Positions 8,014 through 16,839 of a DNA stretch of 64,000 nt are shown in pieces; positions within the stretch are counted from its first letter, which is position 1; each line of letters begins with the position of its first letter. The position numbers and the translations under genes were made by a program. Origin of the DNA: Chitinophaga niabensis (GTDB lineage: Bacteria > Bacteroidota > Bacteroidia > Chitinophagales > Chitinophagaceae); assembly GCF_900129465.1 (NCBI RefSeq), contig NZ_FSRA01000002.1:682001-746000 (forward strand), in the 5' to 3' direction. A model generated the notes under the pieces. That model saw only the letters and a program-made list of their open reading frames with translations, had not been told where the DNA came from and did no database searches.

Positions 8014-9195
8014 ATGAATAACAGGCAGCTTTTTTTACAACATGTGGCTCAAACCTCGGATGCCCCGCTGGCATTGGAGATTGTAAAAGCAGAGGGCATG
8101 TATATGTGGGATGCGGATGGCAAACAATACCTCGACATGATAGCAGGGATCAGCGTTTGCAACATAGGGCATTGCCATCCTGCGGTGGTAAAGGCCATCC
8201 AGGAACAGGCACAGACCTATATGCATCTGCTGGTGTATGGGGAATTTGTGCAATCTCCCCAGGTAGCTTATGCCACTTATCTCACACGGCATTTGCCATC
8301 TTCCCTGAACAGCGTGTATTTCACCAATTCCGGCAGTGAAGCCACGGAAGGTGCTATGAAATTAGCGAAACGCCATACCGGACGTACAGAGATCATTGCC
8401 TTTAAGAATAGCTATCACGGCTCAACACAGGGTTCGCTGAGTATCATGGGAGATGAATACTGGCGGAACGCTTACCGGCCATTATTACCGGATGTGCAGC
8501 ATCTTTTGCATAACTCCATGGAAATGCTGGACAGCATTACAGAACGTACGGCATGTGTGATCGCAGAAACCATACAGGGCGAAGCCGGTGTGCTGGCACC
8601 TGCGGTGGAATGGTTGCAGGCTTTGCGTAAAAAGTGTACAGAAACCGGCGCTCTCCTCATACTGGATGAGATACAATGCGGCTTTGGCCGGAACGGTACC
8701 TTATGGGCATTTGAGCAATATGATGTGGTACCTGATATCCTTTTACTGGGAAAAGCATTGGGGGGCGGCATGCCTTTAGGTGCTTTCATTGCCAACCGGG
8801 ATGTGATGTGGAGCCTCACCAATCAACCGGTATTGGGCCATATCACTACATTTGGCGGACATCCTGTTGCCTGTGCCGCCGGCCTTGCAGGAATGAAGGC
8901 ATTGATAGAAGAGAATATGATGAAGGAAGTAGCGGCGAAAGAAAAGTTATTCCTGGAGCTGTTACAACATCCGCGCATTAAAGCAGTGCGCTCAAGAGGT
9001 TTGATGTTGGCTGTTGAACTGGAAGACTTTCCTGCGAATAAAAAAGTGATCGATCATTGTATAAAAAACGGTGTGATCACAGACTGGTTCCTGTTTGCAC
9101 CACAATGCATCCGGCTGGTACCGCCATTAATTATTAAGGAAGAAGAGATCCGCACTGCCTGTAAGATCATACTGTCGGGGCTTGACACCCTGTAA
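8014..9195 (+). CDS. Class III PLP-dependent aminotransferase
   Basis: 393 residues, the usual size for the acetylornithine/ornithine aminotransferase family. The PLP lysine is K247 (LLGKALGGGMPLG) and the cofactor aspartate D218 (LDEIQ). The substrate phosphate-cup stretch TNSGSEATEGAMK is at 104-116. Family members transfer an amino group from an omega-amino acid to 2-oxoglutarate. No arginine or lysine biosynthesis genes are adjacent, so whether it acts on acetylornithine, succinylornithine, ornithine or another amine cannot be settled, and I give no symbol. Confidence 0.88.
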   Translation: MNNRQLFLQHVAQTSDAPLALEIVKAEGMYMWDADGKQYLDMIAGISVCNIGHCHPAVVKAIQEQAQTYMHLLVYGEFVQSPQVAYATYLTRHLPSSLNSVYFTNSGSEATEGAMKLAKRHTGRTEIIAFKNSYHGSTQGSLSIMGDEYWRNAYRPLLPDVQHLLHNSMEMLDSITERTACVIAETIQGEAGVLAPAVEWLQALRKKCTETGALLILDEIQCGFGRNGTLWAFEQYDVVPDILLLGKALGGGMPLGAFIANRDVMWSLTNQPVLGHITTFGGHPVACAAGLAGMKALIEENMMKEVAAKEKLFLELLQHPRIKAVRSRGLMLAVELEDFPANKKVIDHCIKNGVITDWFLFAPQCIRLVPPLIIKEEEIRTACKIILSGLDTL

Positions 9196-9203
9196 AAGAA
9201 AAA

Positions 9204-9225
9204 TCCTCCCGGAAAACCGGGAGGA
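9204..9225. terminator. Bidirectional terminator
   Basis: Perfect 9-bp stem (TCCTCCCGG / CCGGGAGGA) with an AAAA loop between two convergent genes. The T-rich tract follows on the minus side (ATTTTTCTTTT), so it serves the OmpA gene best. Confidence 0.8.
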
Positions 9226-9264
9226 AGATTTCAAATGCTTATGAGAAAATTCAACTAAATACTT

Positions 9265-9948
9265 TTATTGTTGACCTGCTTCTTTCTTTGCATCCTGCTT
9301 CATTTTATCGTTCGCAAAGATGGAGAATTCCACACGGCGGTTCTGTGCACGGTTAGATTCTGAATCGTTTGGTACTTTAGGTTGGGTTTCACCATACCAG
9401 AAGGTCTGGATACGGTTAGCGGCCACACCTTGTGAGCTGAGATAAGCTGCTACTGCTTTTGCGCGGCGTTCAGACAAACTGTAGTTGTAAGCATCTGCAC
9501 CGGTATCATCCGTATGTCCTTCAACACGTACGTGCGTATCAGGATATTTATTTAATACCTGTGCCAGTTCCTGGATATTGGATTGTGCAGTAGCGGTAAG
9601 GTCTGATTTATCAAAACCGAACAGTACACCGGAGTTAAAGGTAACGTTGATACCTTCCCCTACTCTTTCCACGGTAGCATTAGGCACTTCGTTTTTGATC
9701 TCCTGTGCCTGTTTGTCCATTTTCTTACCGATCAGTACACCGGCAGTTCCGCCAACGGCTGCTCCGATAATAGCACCAAGGGCTGTATTACCGGCAGCTT
9801 TACCAATAACAGCACCTGCTGCTGCTCCACCCCCGGTTCCGATCACTGCTCCTTTTTTTGTGTTATCCATGCCCTGCCATGTACTACAGCTCCCGAGTAA
9901 CAGTGTACCGGCTAAAGCTATTGCTACAAATGCATTCATTCGTTTCAT
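9265..9948 (-). CDS. OmpA-family lipoprotein with glycine-zipper segment
   Basis: 227 residues. The signal peptide ends in a lipobox (LLGSC). A Gly/Ala-rich segment (GGGAAAGAVIGKAAG and repeats) resembles a glycine zipper, and the C-terminal OmpA domain binds peptidoglycan: VRVEGHTDDTGADAYN, LSERRAKAVAAYL and NRRVEF are its core motifs. It probably tethers the outer membrane to the cell wall (Pal-like). I start at the second of two adjacent ATGs (9948), which gives MKRMNAF, a normal signal peptide; longer versions put charged and polar residues in front. Confidence 0.9.
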   Translation of the reverse strand: MKRMNAFVAIALAGTLLLGSCSTWQGMDNTKKGAVIGTGGGAAAGAVIGKAAGNTALGAIIGAAVGGTAGVLIGKKMDKQAQEIKNEVPNATVERVGEGINVTFNSGVLFGFDKSDLTATAQSNIQELAQVLNKYPDTHVRVEGHTDDTGADAYNYSLSERRAKAVAAYLSSQGVAANRIQTFWYGETQPKVPNDSESNRAQNRRVEFSIFANDKMKQDAKKEAGQQ

Positions 9949-10080
9949 CATAATTAATTTTAACATAGTGAGATTTTTGCCAGGTTTTGCTGCCTGCATA
10001 TAGTTTATACCATAGCCCTAAACAAATAGTTTGCCAAGAAAGCGGTTTCCCCTATAAATAATTGAGGAGCAGTATTTTAA

Positions 10081-10114
10081 AAACGGACAGGAGACGATGC
10101 TCACCTGTCCGTTT
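10081..10114 (-). terminator. Terminator of the Gly-rich protein gene
   Basis: Perfect 11-bp stem (AAACGGACAGG / CCTGTCCGTTT) with a 12-nt loop just after the stop codon. On the minus strand it runs into TTTTTAAAA. Confidence 0.8.
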
Positions 10115-10121
10115 AAGGTAG

Positions 10122-10697
10122 TTATTTTCCAAAGATACCGCCTAAAAGGCCGCCTAATCCTCCGCTGCCCTGTTGTTGTTTTGCGCCATTGCTGATCATT
10201 CCCACCATATCCTGCAGATCCACATCGCCATCACCGTCTTTATCGAGGCCGCCGGCAAATTTGCCAAGCAGGCTGCCCAAATTGAGGCCCTGGGTAGAAC
10301 CTCCGGTGAGGGAACTGAAAATGCCGTCCAGTGAAAAACCATTGTCGCTTGGGTCGTTGGTCTTTTTCACCAGGGAACCCAATACGCTGGGGATGAGAGA
10401 TCCCGCGATAGCTGCTGCTGTGCTGCCATTGAGGTTAAATTTCTCCGTAAGGCTGCTGATAAGGTTACCGGAAATGTTGTTGACCACGGGGTTACTGTTA
10501 TCTACCTGGCCATTGGAATTGAAAAGGCCCATTACGTCCTTTACATTTCCACTGGCGAGCGCTTCCTGTAAACCGGAAGCGATGGAGTGAGAAGCCTCTC
10601 CGATCACTGCATCGTTTTGCTCATTAGGTATAGCTGGATTGGCTACCACTGTTTCCTGTGCGCTATCACGCACCAGTTGAACTAATTGATCAAGCAT
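10122..10697 (-). CDS. Gly/Ser-rich protein with EF-hand-like calcium loop
   Basis: 191 residues, no signal peptide, predicted cytoplasmic. The N-terminal half is helical (MLDQLVQLVRDSAQETVV). A middle LIPSVLGSLVKK stretch and a Gly-rich end (GGLGGLLGGIFGK) flank the sequence DKDGDGDVDLQDMV, which matches an EF-hand or dockerin-like calcium loop. Some related proteins are annotated DUF937-like, but I cannot confirm that. I use the ATG at 10697 because a TATCTTTC promoter-like octamer lies just upstream, inside the longer reading frame. Function unknown. Confidence 0.7.
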   Translation of the reverse strand: MLDQLVQLVRDSAQETVVANPAIPNEQNDAVIGEASHSIASGLQEALASGNVKDVMGLFNSNGQVDNSNPVVNNISGNLISSLTEKFNLNGSTAAAIAGSLIPSVLGSLVKKTNDPSDNGFSLDGIFSSLTGGSTQGLNLGSLLGKFAGGLDKDGDGDVDLQDMVGMISNGAKQQQGSGGLGGLLGGIFGK

Positions 10698-10774
10698 TTT
10701 GATATGGTTTAGGGTGGAAAGATACTTAACTGTAGAACATAATAACATTCCCCGCCGCAAATTGTTTGCTGAAA

Positions 10775-11845
10775 TCAGACCTGGTCTCCCATCTTCATTT
10801 TCTCGGCATTCTCGGCAAACTGGAGGGCGTCGATCATGTCCTGGATGTCTCCATTCATGAAAGCATCCATATTATAGGCGGTCATTCCAATACGGTGATC
10901 TGTGATCCGGCCCTGGGGATAGTTATAGGTGCGGATCTTGGCAGAACGGTCCCCGGTGGAAACAAGACTTTTACGTTTGGAGGCAATGGCATCTTCATGT
11001 TTGCGTACGGCTGCTTCGTAGATGCGTGTACGCAACATCTTCATGGCAATGTCTCTGTTGGAGTGCTGGCTACGGCCCTCCTGGCATTCCACGATCACCC
11101 CGGTTGGAATGTGGGTAAGCCTTACGGCAGATTCCGTTTTGTTTACGTGCTGTCCTCCAGCTCCTGATGCACGGAAGGTATCCATTTTGATATCCGCATC
11201 ACGAACATCCACATCCACTTCATCTGCCTCCGGCAAAATAGCCACGGTAGCGGCAGAGGTATGTACCCTTCCTGAACCTTCTGTTGCCGGCACCCTTTGC
11301 ACACGATGTACGCCGGATTCGAATTTGAGGGTCCCGTATACATCATCACCGGTCACTTCCACTACTACTTCTTTATAACCACCCACTGCACCTGGGTTTT
11401 CGTTCATGATGGTGGTTTTCCAACCTTTGTTCTCACAATAACGGAGGTACATCCGCAGGAGGTCTCCTGCAAAAAGACTGGCTTCGTCCCCACCAGTACC
11501 ACCCCGGATCTCAAGGATGGCATTCCTTTCGTCCTGCGGGTCTTTCGGGATCAGGAGGTTGCGGATCTCCGCTTCGGCCTGCTCTTTCTGTTCGTTCAGG
11601 CTTTCGGTTTCTTCCTTGGCCAGTTCTCTCATTTCATCGTCTCCGCTTTCCAGCACCTCTCTGTTAAAAGCAATGGCATCCAGCAACTTACGATAATTAT
11701 CGTAAGCCTTCACGATCTTCTCCAGCTGGCGGTATTCTTTGCTCAGCTTGCTGAATTGCTTATTATCCTTTACCACTTCGGGGTTGGTGAGAGCCAGGGA
11801 TACCTGTTCGTACCGGCCCTTGATGGCGTCTAATTTATCTATCAT
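10775..11845 (-). CDS. prfA: Peptide chain release factor 1
   Basis: 356 residues, the family length. It recognises UAA and UAG stop codons on the ribosome and triggers peptide release. The catalytic GGQ is at 230-232 ([13 protein letters not shown]), and the codon-recognition tripeptide PxT appears as PAT (186-188), which distinguishes RF1 from RF2. No in-frame shift site is present, as expected for RF1. Transcribed divergently from the amidohydrolase gene through overlapping promoter elements. prmC is not adjacent. Confidence 0.97.
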   Translation of the reverse strand: MIDKLDAIKGRYEQVSLALTNPEVVKDNKQFSKLSKEYRQLEKIVKAYDNYRKLLDAIAFNREVLESGDDEMRELAKEETESLNEQKEQAEAEIRNLLIPKDPQDERNAILEIRGGTGGDEASLFAGDLLRMYLRYCENKGWKTTIMNENPGAVGGYKEVVVEVTGDDVYGTLKFESGVHRVQRVPATEGSGRVHTSAATVAILPEADEVDVDVRDADIKMDTFRASGAGGQHVNKTESAVRLTHIPTGVIVECQEGRSQHSNRDIAMKMLRTRIYEAAVRKHEDAIASKRKSLVSTGDRSAKIRTYNYPQGRITDHRIGMTAYNMDAFMNGDIQDMIDALQFAENAEKMKMGDQV

Positions 11846-11906
11846 AATCAGTGACGAATTAACAATTACGAACTAAAAGAGCTTATTTCGCAATTACTTC
11901 GGGTTG

Positions 11907-11914
11907 CAAAATTA
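11907..11914 (-). promoter_or_regulatory. -7 element for prfA
   Basis: Exact TAATTTTG on the minus strand. It predicts a leader of about 55 nt. Its TA overlaps the opposing element for the amidohydrolase gene at 11913-11920. Confidence 0.55.
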
Positions 11915-11920
11915 CATTTT
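11913..11920 (+). promoter_or_regulatory. Possible -7 element for the amidohydrolase
   Basis: TACATTTT (followed by TG), one mismatch from TAnnTTTG, 21 bases before the ATG at 11942. It physically overlaps the prfA element on the other strand. Confidence 0.4.
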
Positions 11921-11941
11921 TGCCCCTAAAAAAAGACAAAG

Positions 11942-13087
11942 ATGATAAAGCTGGCAGCAGACGACATTTTTGATGGCCAACGGTTCCATGGGCCAGACAG
12001 GGTATTGATCCTGGACGATACGGGAAAAGTATCTGCCCTCGTTCCAAGGTCCTGGGCAGGCGAAGATATTCAACAGGTTGAGGGATGGCTTTCCCCGGGA
12101 TTCATTAACACCCATTGCCACCTGGAGCTTTCGCATATGAAAGGCAAAGTACCGGAGCATACAGGACTACCTGTTTTCCTTCGGACGGTGATGGAACAAA
12201 GGCAACCTCCCACTGCGGAAACATTGGAGGCGGCTATTGCTGCCGCCGGGAAAGAGATGGAAGAAGAAGGGATCGTAGCCGTGGGGGATATCTGTAATAC
12301 CCCTGCCACCCTGGAACATAAGTTAAGATCTCCGCTCTACTGGCACAGCTTTGTGGAATGCATGGGTTTTATCGACGCCGTAGCCCATCAGCGGCTGGAA
12401 CATTCTGCTACCGTGTTTTCACAATTTGCCGCAAAAGAACAACCTGTTTCGCTGGTACCACATGCCCCTTATTCCGTATCTGCTACTTTATTCAAATTAT
12501 TGGGTAGTATGGAAGGGAATGCACCGGTGAGCATTCATAACCAGGAATGCCCTGCGGAAGATGAATTGTACAAGCACAAAACAGGAGATTTCCTGGGTTT
12601 CTATCAGCATTTTGGAATTGATATCGCTAAGTTCTCTGCTACGGGTACCAGCAGCCTGCAAAGTTATCTCCCCTATTTCTCCCATACGCCCAAGATGTTA
12701 CTGGTGCATAATACGTATACAACAGAAATGGATATACGCTTTGCTAATTCAAGGCCACAGGAAATATTCTGGTGCCTCTGCCCTAATGCGAACATGTATA
12801 TTGAAAACCGTTTGCCGGACATTCCTGCATTTCTGCAACTGGGTGCCAGGATGACGTTAGGTACGGATAGCCTTGCCTCTAATCACCAGTTATCTATCTG
12901 GGCAGAGATCAAAACCATACGGGAACAATATCCGCATATCCCGCTGACAAATATTATGCAATGGGCTACCATCAATGGTGCGCAGGCATTGGATATTGCA
13001 GATCTGTATGGAAGTTTTGATAAAGGGAAAAAGCCCGGGCTGGTGCAGATCGTGAATGATGAAGCAAGGGTTTTCCGAATGGCGTAA
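11942..13087 (+). CDS. Amidohydrolase-family metal-dependent deaminase-like protein
   Basis: 381 residues of the SsnA/AtzA/MtaD-like amidohydrolase group. The metal-binding HCH is H58-C59-H60 (NTHCHLELSH), followed by VPHAPYSVS, a HNQE stretch, LVHNTY and the aspartate of GTDSLASNH, which complete the metal site. The family deaminates purine-like or related compounds. In organisms that make menaquinone through futalosine a member of this group acts on aminodeoxyfutalosine; that substrate is possible but unproven here because no mqn genes are near. The 3' end holds the promoter of the channel gene. Confidence 0.85.
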   Translation: MIKLAADDIFDGQRFHGPDRVLILDDTGKVSALVPRSWAGEDIQQVEGWLSPGFINTHCHLELSHMKGKVPEHTGLPVFLRTVMEQRQPPTAETLEAAIAAAGKEMEEEGIVAVGDICNTPATLEHKLRSPLYWHSFVECMGFIDAVAHQRLEHSATVFSQFAAKEQPVSLVPHAPYSVSATLFKLLGSMEGNAPVSIHNQECPAEDELYKHKTGDFLGFYQHFGIDIAKFSATGTSSLQSYLPYFSHTPKMLLVHNTYTTEMDIRFANSRPQEIFWCLCPNANMYIENRLPDIPAFLQLGARMTLGTDSLASNHQLSIWAEIKTIREQYPHIPLTNIMQWATINGAQALDIADLYGSFDKGKKPGLVQIVNDEARVFRMA

Positions 13088-13119
13088 GCGGAAGGGTTTT
13101 CCGGTTTTAGGCTATTTAC

Positions 13120-13127
13120 TACATTTG
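13120..13127 (+). promoter_or_regulatory. -7 element for the mechanosensitive channel gene
   Basis: Exact TACATTTG ending 6 bases before the ATG at 13134. It lies after the amidohydrolase stop and supports this start over the ATG at 13056, inside the upstream gene. Confidence 0.6.
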
Positions 13128-13133
13128 CAAAGT

Positions 13134-14237
13134 ATGGAAGACTTCTTAAACAGTATCATCTTTAGCAATCCTATCCGCAATTACCTGATTGTGCTGGGCA
13201 TTGTATTGTTTGTATTCTTTATCCGGCGTGTGTTATCTAAAAGCCTGGCATCAGGGCTTTTCAAGCTGATCAAACATTGGTCGCCCACCATTCAGCAACA
13301 TGAATTTGTTGAACTTTTATTACGCCCCTTAGAATACTTCCTGCTGCTCACTGCTTTTATCATGGGCAGTAATCACCTGGTATTTCCACCGGAATTAAAC
13401 ATCACTATCTATAACCGCAGCAATGATCCGTATACTTTACACATGCTGCTGCAAACCTTGCTGCAGATCACTTTCAGCCTTACCGTGATATGGATCTTAC
13501 TCCGCCTGATGGATTTTGTGGCATTGATCCTTGAAAAGAAGGCAGACCTCACGGAAGACAAAACGGATAACCAGTTCATTGTTTTCTTCCGGGATTTTTT
13601 CAAAGCCATCATGATCATTATCGGGGGGATGGTATTGATCAATATATTATTCGGACAGCACATTGTAGAGAAACTGGTGGCCGGTCTTGGAATTGGTGCG
13701 GCTGCGCTGGCATTAGCTGCTAAAGAAAGCATTGAAAACCTTATCGGTTCTTTCATCATATTTTCGGATAAACCTTTCCGCGTGGGCGACAGTGTAAAAG
13801 TGGATGCCTTCCAGGGAACGGTGGAAAAGATAGGACTCCGCAGTACACGCATCCGTACATTGGAAAAAACGTTTGTAACGGTGCCGAATAAAAAGATGGT
13901 GGACAGTGTGCTGGATAATCTATCGCTGCGTACCCAGCAAAGGGTAGCGGTGAAACTGGAACTGGCTGCAGATACACCTTCAGACGGTGCTGCTAAAGTG
14001 GTAAGAGGGATCCAGGATTATCTCTCCAAACATGAAGATGTGGAGCCCGGTTATTCTGTGAGCCTGTTTGATTTCACAAAAGATTCCTTTGTATTGCAGG
14101 TCATTTATATGACCAATATCCTGGAGAATGCAGCTTATGTGAAACTGCGGGAAGATGTGAACTTTGCTGCGATACGGATACTCCAGGAGAATGGAGTAAA
14201 GCTGGCCATGAAAACAGATACACCACCCGTTCAGTAA
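13134..14237 (+). CDS. MscS-family mechanosensitive ion channel
   Basis: 367 residues. Membrane helices lie at about 14-30, 60-75 and 105-125. The pore-lining TM3 and beta domain follow: GLGIGAAALALAAKESIENL, then IFSDKPFRVGDSVKVDAFQG and VEKIGLRSTRIR, all typical of MscS. The channel opens under membrane tension and protects against osmotic downshock. The C-terminal alpha/beta domain is present, so the protein appears full length. Confidence 0.93.
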   Translation: MEDFLNSIIFSNPIRNYLIVLGIVLFVFFIRRVLSKSLASGLFKLIKHWSPTIQQHEFVELLLRPLEYFLLLTAFIMGSNHLVFPPELNITIYNRSNDPYTLHMLLQTLLQITFSLTVIWILLRLMDFVALILEKKADLTEDKTDNQFIVFFRDFFKAIMIIIGGMVLINILFGQHIVEKLVAGLGIGAAALALAAKESIENLIGSFIIFSDKPFRVGDSVKVDAFQGTVEKIGLRSTRIRTLEKTFVTVPNKKMVDSVLDNLSLRTQQRVAVKLELAADTPSDGAAKVVRGIQDYLSKHEDVEPGYSVSLFDFTKDSFVLQVIYMTNILENAAYVKLREDVNFAAIRILQENGVKLAMKTDTPPVQ

Positions 14238-14285
14238 TACTAAAAGATCCCAGGGTATAGGAGTAGTAATGGAATGACGAACAAG

Positions 14286-14299
14286 TACCCTATGTGAAG
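14286..14299. repeat. Short repeat-like motif TACCCTATGTGAAG
   Basis: A 14-mer in the 3' gap after the channel gene that matches 12 of 14 bases of the first unit of the 11-mer tandem array at 52350-52382 with its leading bases. Both copies sit between convergent genes. This could be a dispersed intergenic repeat or chance. Confidence 0.3.
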
Positions 14300-14317
14300 G
14301 GTTTACCGGCACTAAAC

Positions 14318-14352
14318 AAAAGCCTCGCTGAAATAATTTCAGCGAGGCTTTT
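14318..14352. terminator. Bidirectional terminator
   Basis: Perfect 16-bp stem (AAAAGCCTCGCTGAAA / TTTCAGCGAGGCTTTT) with a 3-nt loop and A/T flanks, between convergent genes (channel and thioredoxin-like). Confidence 0.88.
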
Positions 14353-14371
14353 TAATTGGGTCCATATCGAA

Positions 14372-14872
14372 CTAATCTTTCTTATTATTCATTTTCATAA
14401 TGATCTGAGCCAGGTCGTCTTCAACGGTTTGTTTGGGACTTCCGGAGATCCGTCCTTCTTCTTTACCGTCGCGCATTACGAGGATCACGGGTACTCTTTT
14501 CACTTTGTATCCATCTGCCACGGCGTTTCCTGTATTGCCACTGTTATCTGCGCCGTAGAGGTGAATGCTTTCTTCGGGCACACTGGCCAGGATCATCACT
14601 TTATAGAATGCAGGCAATAATTTTTTGCTGGCATCGTCTGTAGTGTTCACGAGGGCTACCAACTGGATCTTGTCTTTATTTGTTTTGATATAGTTTACCA
14701 TATTGGTGTTCGCATCATACCTGTTCACACCGGTATAGAACCATGCAAAAGCGGAATCGCTGGTCAGCTGTTTCATTTCTATCTTTCCTTTCAACTGCCC
14801 TTTAACGGATTGCGCCATCGTCACGGAAGACAACAGCAATCCACATCCTAATAATACTGTGTGTAAACGCAT
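14372..14872 (-). CDS. Exported thioredoxin-like protein
   Basis: 166 residues with a signal peptide (about 1-20, ending TMA-Q). The rest has a thioredoxin-like layout: WFYTGVNRYDAN, a VALVNTTDD strand, and the cis-Pro region KRVPVILVMRDGKEEGRISG. The active-site CxxC is absent, so it is probably not a disulfide oxidoreductase in the classical sense. It begins 10 bases after the MerR gene and should share its transcript. Function unknown. Confidence 0.75.
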   Translation of the reverse strand: MRLHTVLLGCGLLLSSVTMAQSVKGQLKGKIEMKQLTSDSAFAWFYTGVNRYDANTNMVNYIKTNKDKIQLVALVNTTDDASKKLLPAFYKVMILASVPEESIHLYGADNSGNTGNAVADGYKVKRVPVILVMRDGKEEGRISGSPKQTVEDDLAQIIMKMNNKKD

Positions 14873-14882
14873 AATTTGTATT

Positions 14883-15422
14883 TTATAATTGATCTTTTAA
14901 CTCTGTTAAAAATGCTCTCACTTTTTGCAGTGATTTCACCATTTCAAAATTACGGGAGGCGGAGCGTTTATCTTCCCTCAGTTTTTGTTTAGCTCCTTCG
15001 ATGGTGTATTTGCGTTCGCGCAGTAAATGATAGATCAGCTTCAGGTTCTGGATATCTTCCTGCCGGAAAAGGCGGTCTCCCTTACGGTTCTTTTTGGGTT
15101 GCAGAATATCGAATTCATTTTCCCAATACCTGATCAGGGAAGTATTTACCCTAAACATACCGGCCACTTCGCTGATGGAATAATATTGCTTATCCAGTGT
15201 GAGTTTTTCCAGTTCCTGGATCACATGCGGATCACTGGCCAGTTCTTTCAGGCTTTTGCGTCCACGCTTCTTTCCCTTTAAAGGCAGGTGATCGATGGGT
15301 TGCGCAGGTTGTTCTTCTCCGCTATCGGCCACGTTCGTTTTTTCCAACTCCTTTTTAGGTGCAGGCTTGCCGGGTGCGGGCTGTTGCGGCTCGGCTCCAA
15401 ATAAGTCCAGTTGCTGCATCAT
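14883..15422 (-). CDS. MerR-family transcriptional regulator
   Basis: 179 residues. A low-complexity, Pro- and Lys-rich N-terminus (to about residue 65) precedes a MerR-type winged helix-turn-helix: YYSISEVAGMFRVNTSLIRY, then WENEFDILQPKKNRKGDRLF, and the LREDKR helix. The N-terminal tail and lack of a large ligand domain are typical of the short MerR-like proteins in Bacteroidota, whose signal is unknown. Two adjacent ATGs (15422, 15419) are possible starts. Likely co-transcribed with the thioredoxin-like gene; the M23 peptidase lies upstream. Confidence 0.85.
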   Translation of the reverse strand: MMQQLDLFGAEPQQPAPGKPAPKKELEKTNVADSGEEQPAQPIDHLPLKGKKRGRKSLKELASDPHVIQELEKLTLDKQYYSISEVAGMFRVNTSLIRYWENEFDILQPKKNRKGDRLFRQEDIQNLKLIYHLLRERKYTIEGAKQKLREDKRSASRNFEMVKSLQKVRAFLTELKDQL

Positions 15423-15542
15423 AACCGATATCAATTAATTGAAAGAGAATATGGATACAATATTACGGAATCACCTACGCATCCTATCCTGCACAGCTAT
15501 CTAATTTTATGCACACGGGCATTTCCTCCAATAATCATTCCA

Positions 15543-16517
15543 TTAATCGAAGGACTGGTTGCCGGAGCGGGCGATCTTCAGCATGCGGTCGAACTGTTCG
15601 GGCGTAAGGTCGTTATAAAAAAAGTACACAGGATCTACCCTGGTTCCGTTCTTGCTCACTTCGTAATGGCAGTGCGGGCCGGTTGATTTTCCGGTGCTTC
15701 CTACCCAGCCAACCACATCTCCTCTTTTTACTGTCTGCCCGCGTTTTACTTTCATCCTAACCATGTGGCCGTAGAGCGATTTGTAACCATAACCGTGATT
15801 TACAACCACGTGATTACCGTACCCCACATCACTCAGGCTGGCTTCTTCGATCACGCCATCTCCTGTGGAATAAATGGGTGTGCCGGATGGAGCGGCAAAA
15901 TCGAGTCCGCCGTGAAATTTCATGGTCTTATAAATAGGATCGATCCGGTAACCAAAACCGGAGGCTATCCTGTCGAGGTCTTTATTGGATACCGGCTGGA
16001 TGGCGGGAATAGAGGCCAGCATTTTTTGTTTGTTCTTGATCAGGTCTTCTATCTGCACATAGGATTTCTCCTGTACCTTCACCCGGTTGATCAGTTCCTG
16101 CAGTATTTTAGCGGTTGCCCTTATCACTTCGTGGTTGTCTTTGGACTGCAGCTGCTCCATTTCCTGTTCCGTTTTTTCCGGTTTTCCTGCCCTTACGCTG
16201 TCCGGGATGGGAGCGGCTTCGAAGATCACGCGGTAGATTTCATTGTCCCGGTGCTGCAATTCGTCCATATGGCCTTTCAGTTCATTCATCCTTCCCTGGA
16301 GGGCATCGTATTCTTCTTTCATATTATCGATATCCGCGCGCAGGAGCTTTTCTTTAGGAGAATCCAGGAATCTGTAGGCAACAGAGAGGAAGAGGATACC
16401 TGTAACGATGGCTGCCGAGATAAAACCCAGCACCCTTAATATTTTAACCCGCAGGGACACTACGAGCTTTTCGTATTTTAGTGTTTGTGTATTATAAAAA
16501 TATTTGATCTTCTTCAT
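15543..16517 (-). CDS. M23-family metallopeptidase (cell-wall endopeptidase)
   Basis: 324 residues. A short cytoplasmic start, one membrane helix (about 29-48), a coiled-coil stalk (about 55-165), then a LytM domain. The zinc ligands are H202, D206 (HGGLDFAAP) and H284, with catalytic H282 (PHCHYE); the site looks complete. Such membrane-anchored peptidases cut peptidoglycan cross-links or activate amidases during growth and division. Its own minus-strand promoter probably lies in the 322-base gap before alaS. Confidence 0.93.
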   Translation of the reverse strand: MKKIKYFYNTQTLKYEKLVVSLRVKILRVLGFISAAIVTGILFLSVAYRFLDSPKEKLLRADIDNMKEEYDALQGRMNELKGHMDELQHRDNEIYRVIFEAAPIPDSVRAGKPEKTEQEMEQLQSKDNHEVIRATAKILQELINRVKVQEKSYVQIEDLIKNKQKMLASIPAIQPVSNKDLDRIASGFGYRIDPIYKTMKFHGGLDFAAPSGTPIYSTGDGVIEEASLSDVGYGNHVVVNHGYGYKSLYGHMVRMKVKRGQTVKRGDVVGWVGSTGKSTGPHCHYEVSKNGTRVDPVYFFYNDLTPEQFDRMLKIARSGNQSFD

Positions 16518-16839
16518 GAACCTGTTTGGGTTGATATGGTACGCGACCGTTTAACGTAGCGCGGTCAATATTATTATCGCTGCTTTTTTTTAAGGAAAAC
16601 TGCGATTATCGCTTGTTTTTGATTATTTCGATATTTTTGCACCGCGTTCATTTTGTCCCTTTGCATTGCACAATTTAAAAACGGGGTGCACAAACCTAAG
16701 CGAAATAGGCTAAAACGGCAACCTTTTGAATGTCAATTTTAAGAACAGACCAATTTTTCATTAATTACAAATTAAAGTCAAATTTAGAACTGACGCAATT
16801 ATAAAGTTAAAATTAGATATTAATACGTAGTAATATTTT
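16518..16839. other. Divergent gap between the M23 gene and alaS
   Basis: 322 bases, AT-rich, no credible gene. A minus-strand TAATATTG near 16568-16575 could serve the M23 gene. On the plus strand an exact TATTTTTG at 16632-16639 predicts a transcript that starts about 195 bases before alaS. I see no clear terminator or riboswitch fold by eye. Confidence 0.5.
16632..16639 (+). promoter_or_regulatory. -7 element far upstream of alaS
   Basis: Exact TATTTTTG. If active it would give alaS a leader near 195 nt, far longer than the 5-55 nt seen for other genes in this window. Confidence 0.45.

Noticed and set aside
9578-10003. Plus-strand frame of 141 codons opposite the OmpA gene
   Set aside because: It mirrors the Gly/Ala-rich coding strand and shows the low-complexity Ala/Pro pattern expected of such a shadow.
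14372-14872. Disulfide oxidoreductase function for the thioredoxin-like protein
   Set aside because: The CxxC active site is missing, so I describe only the fold.
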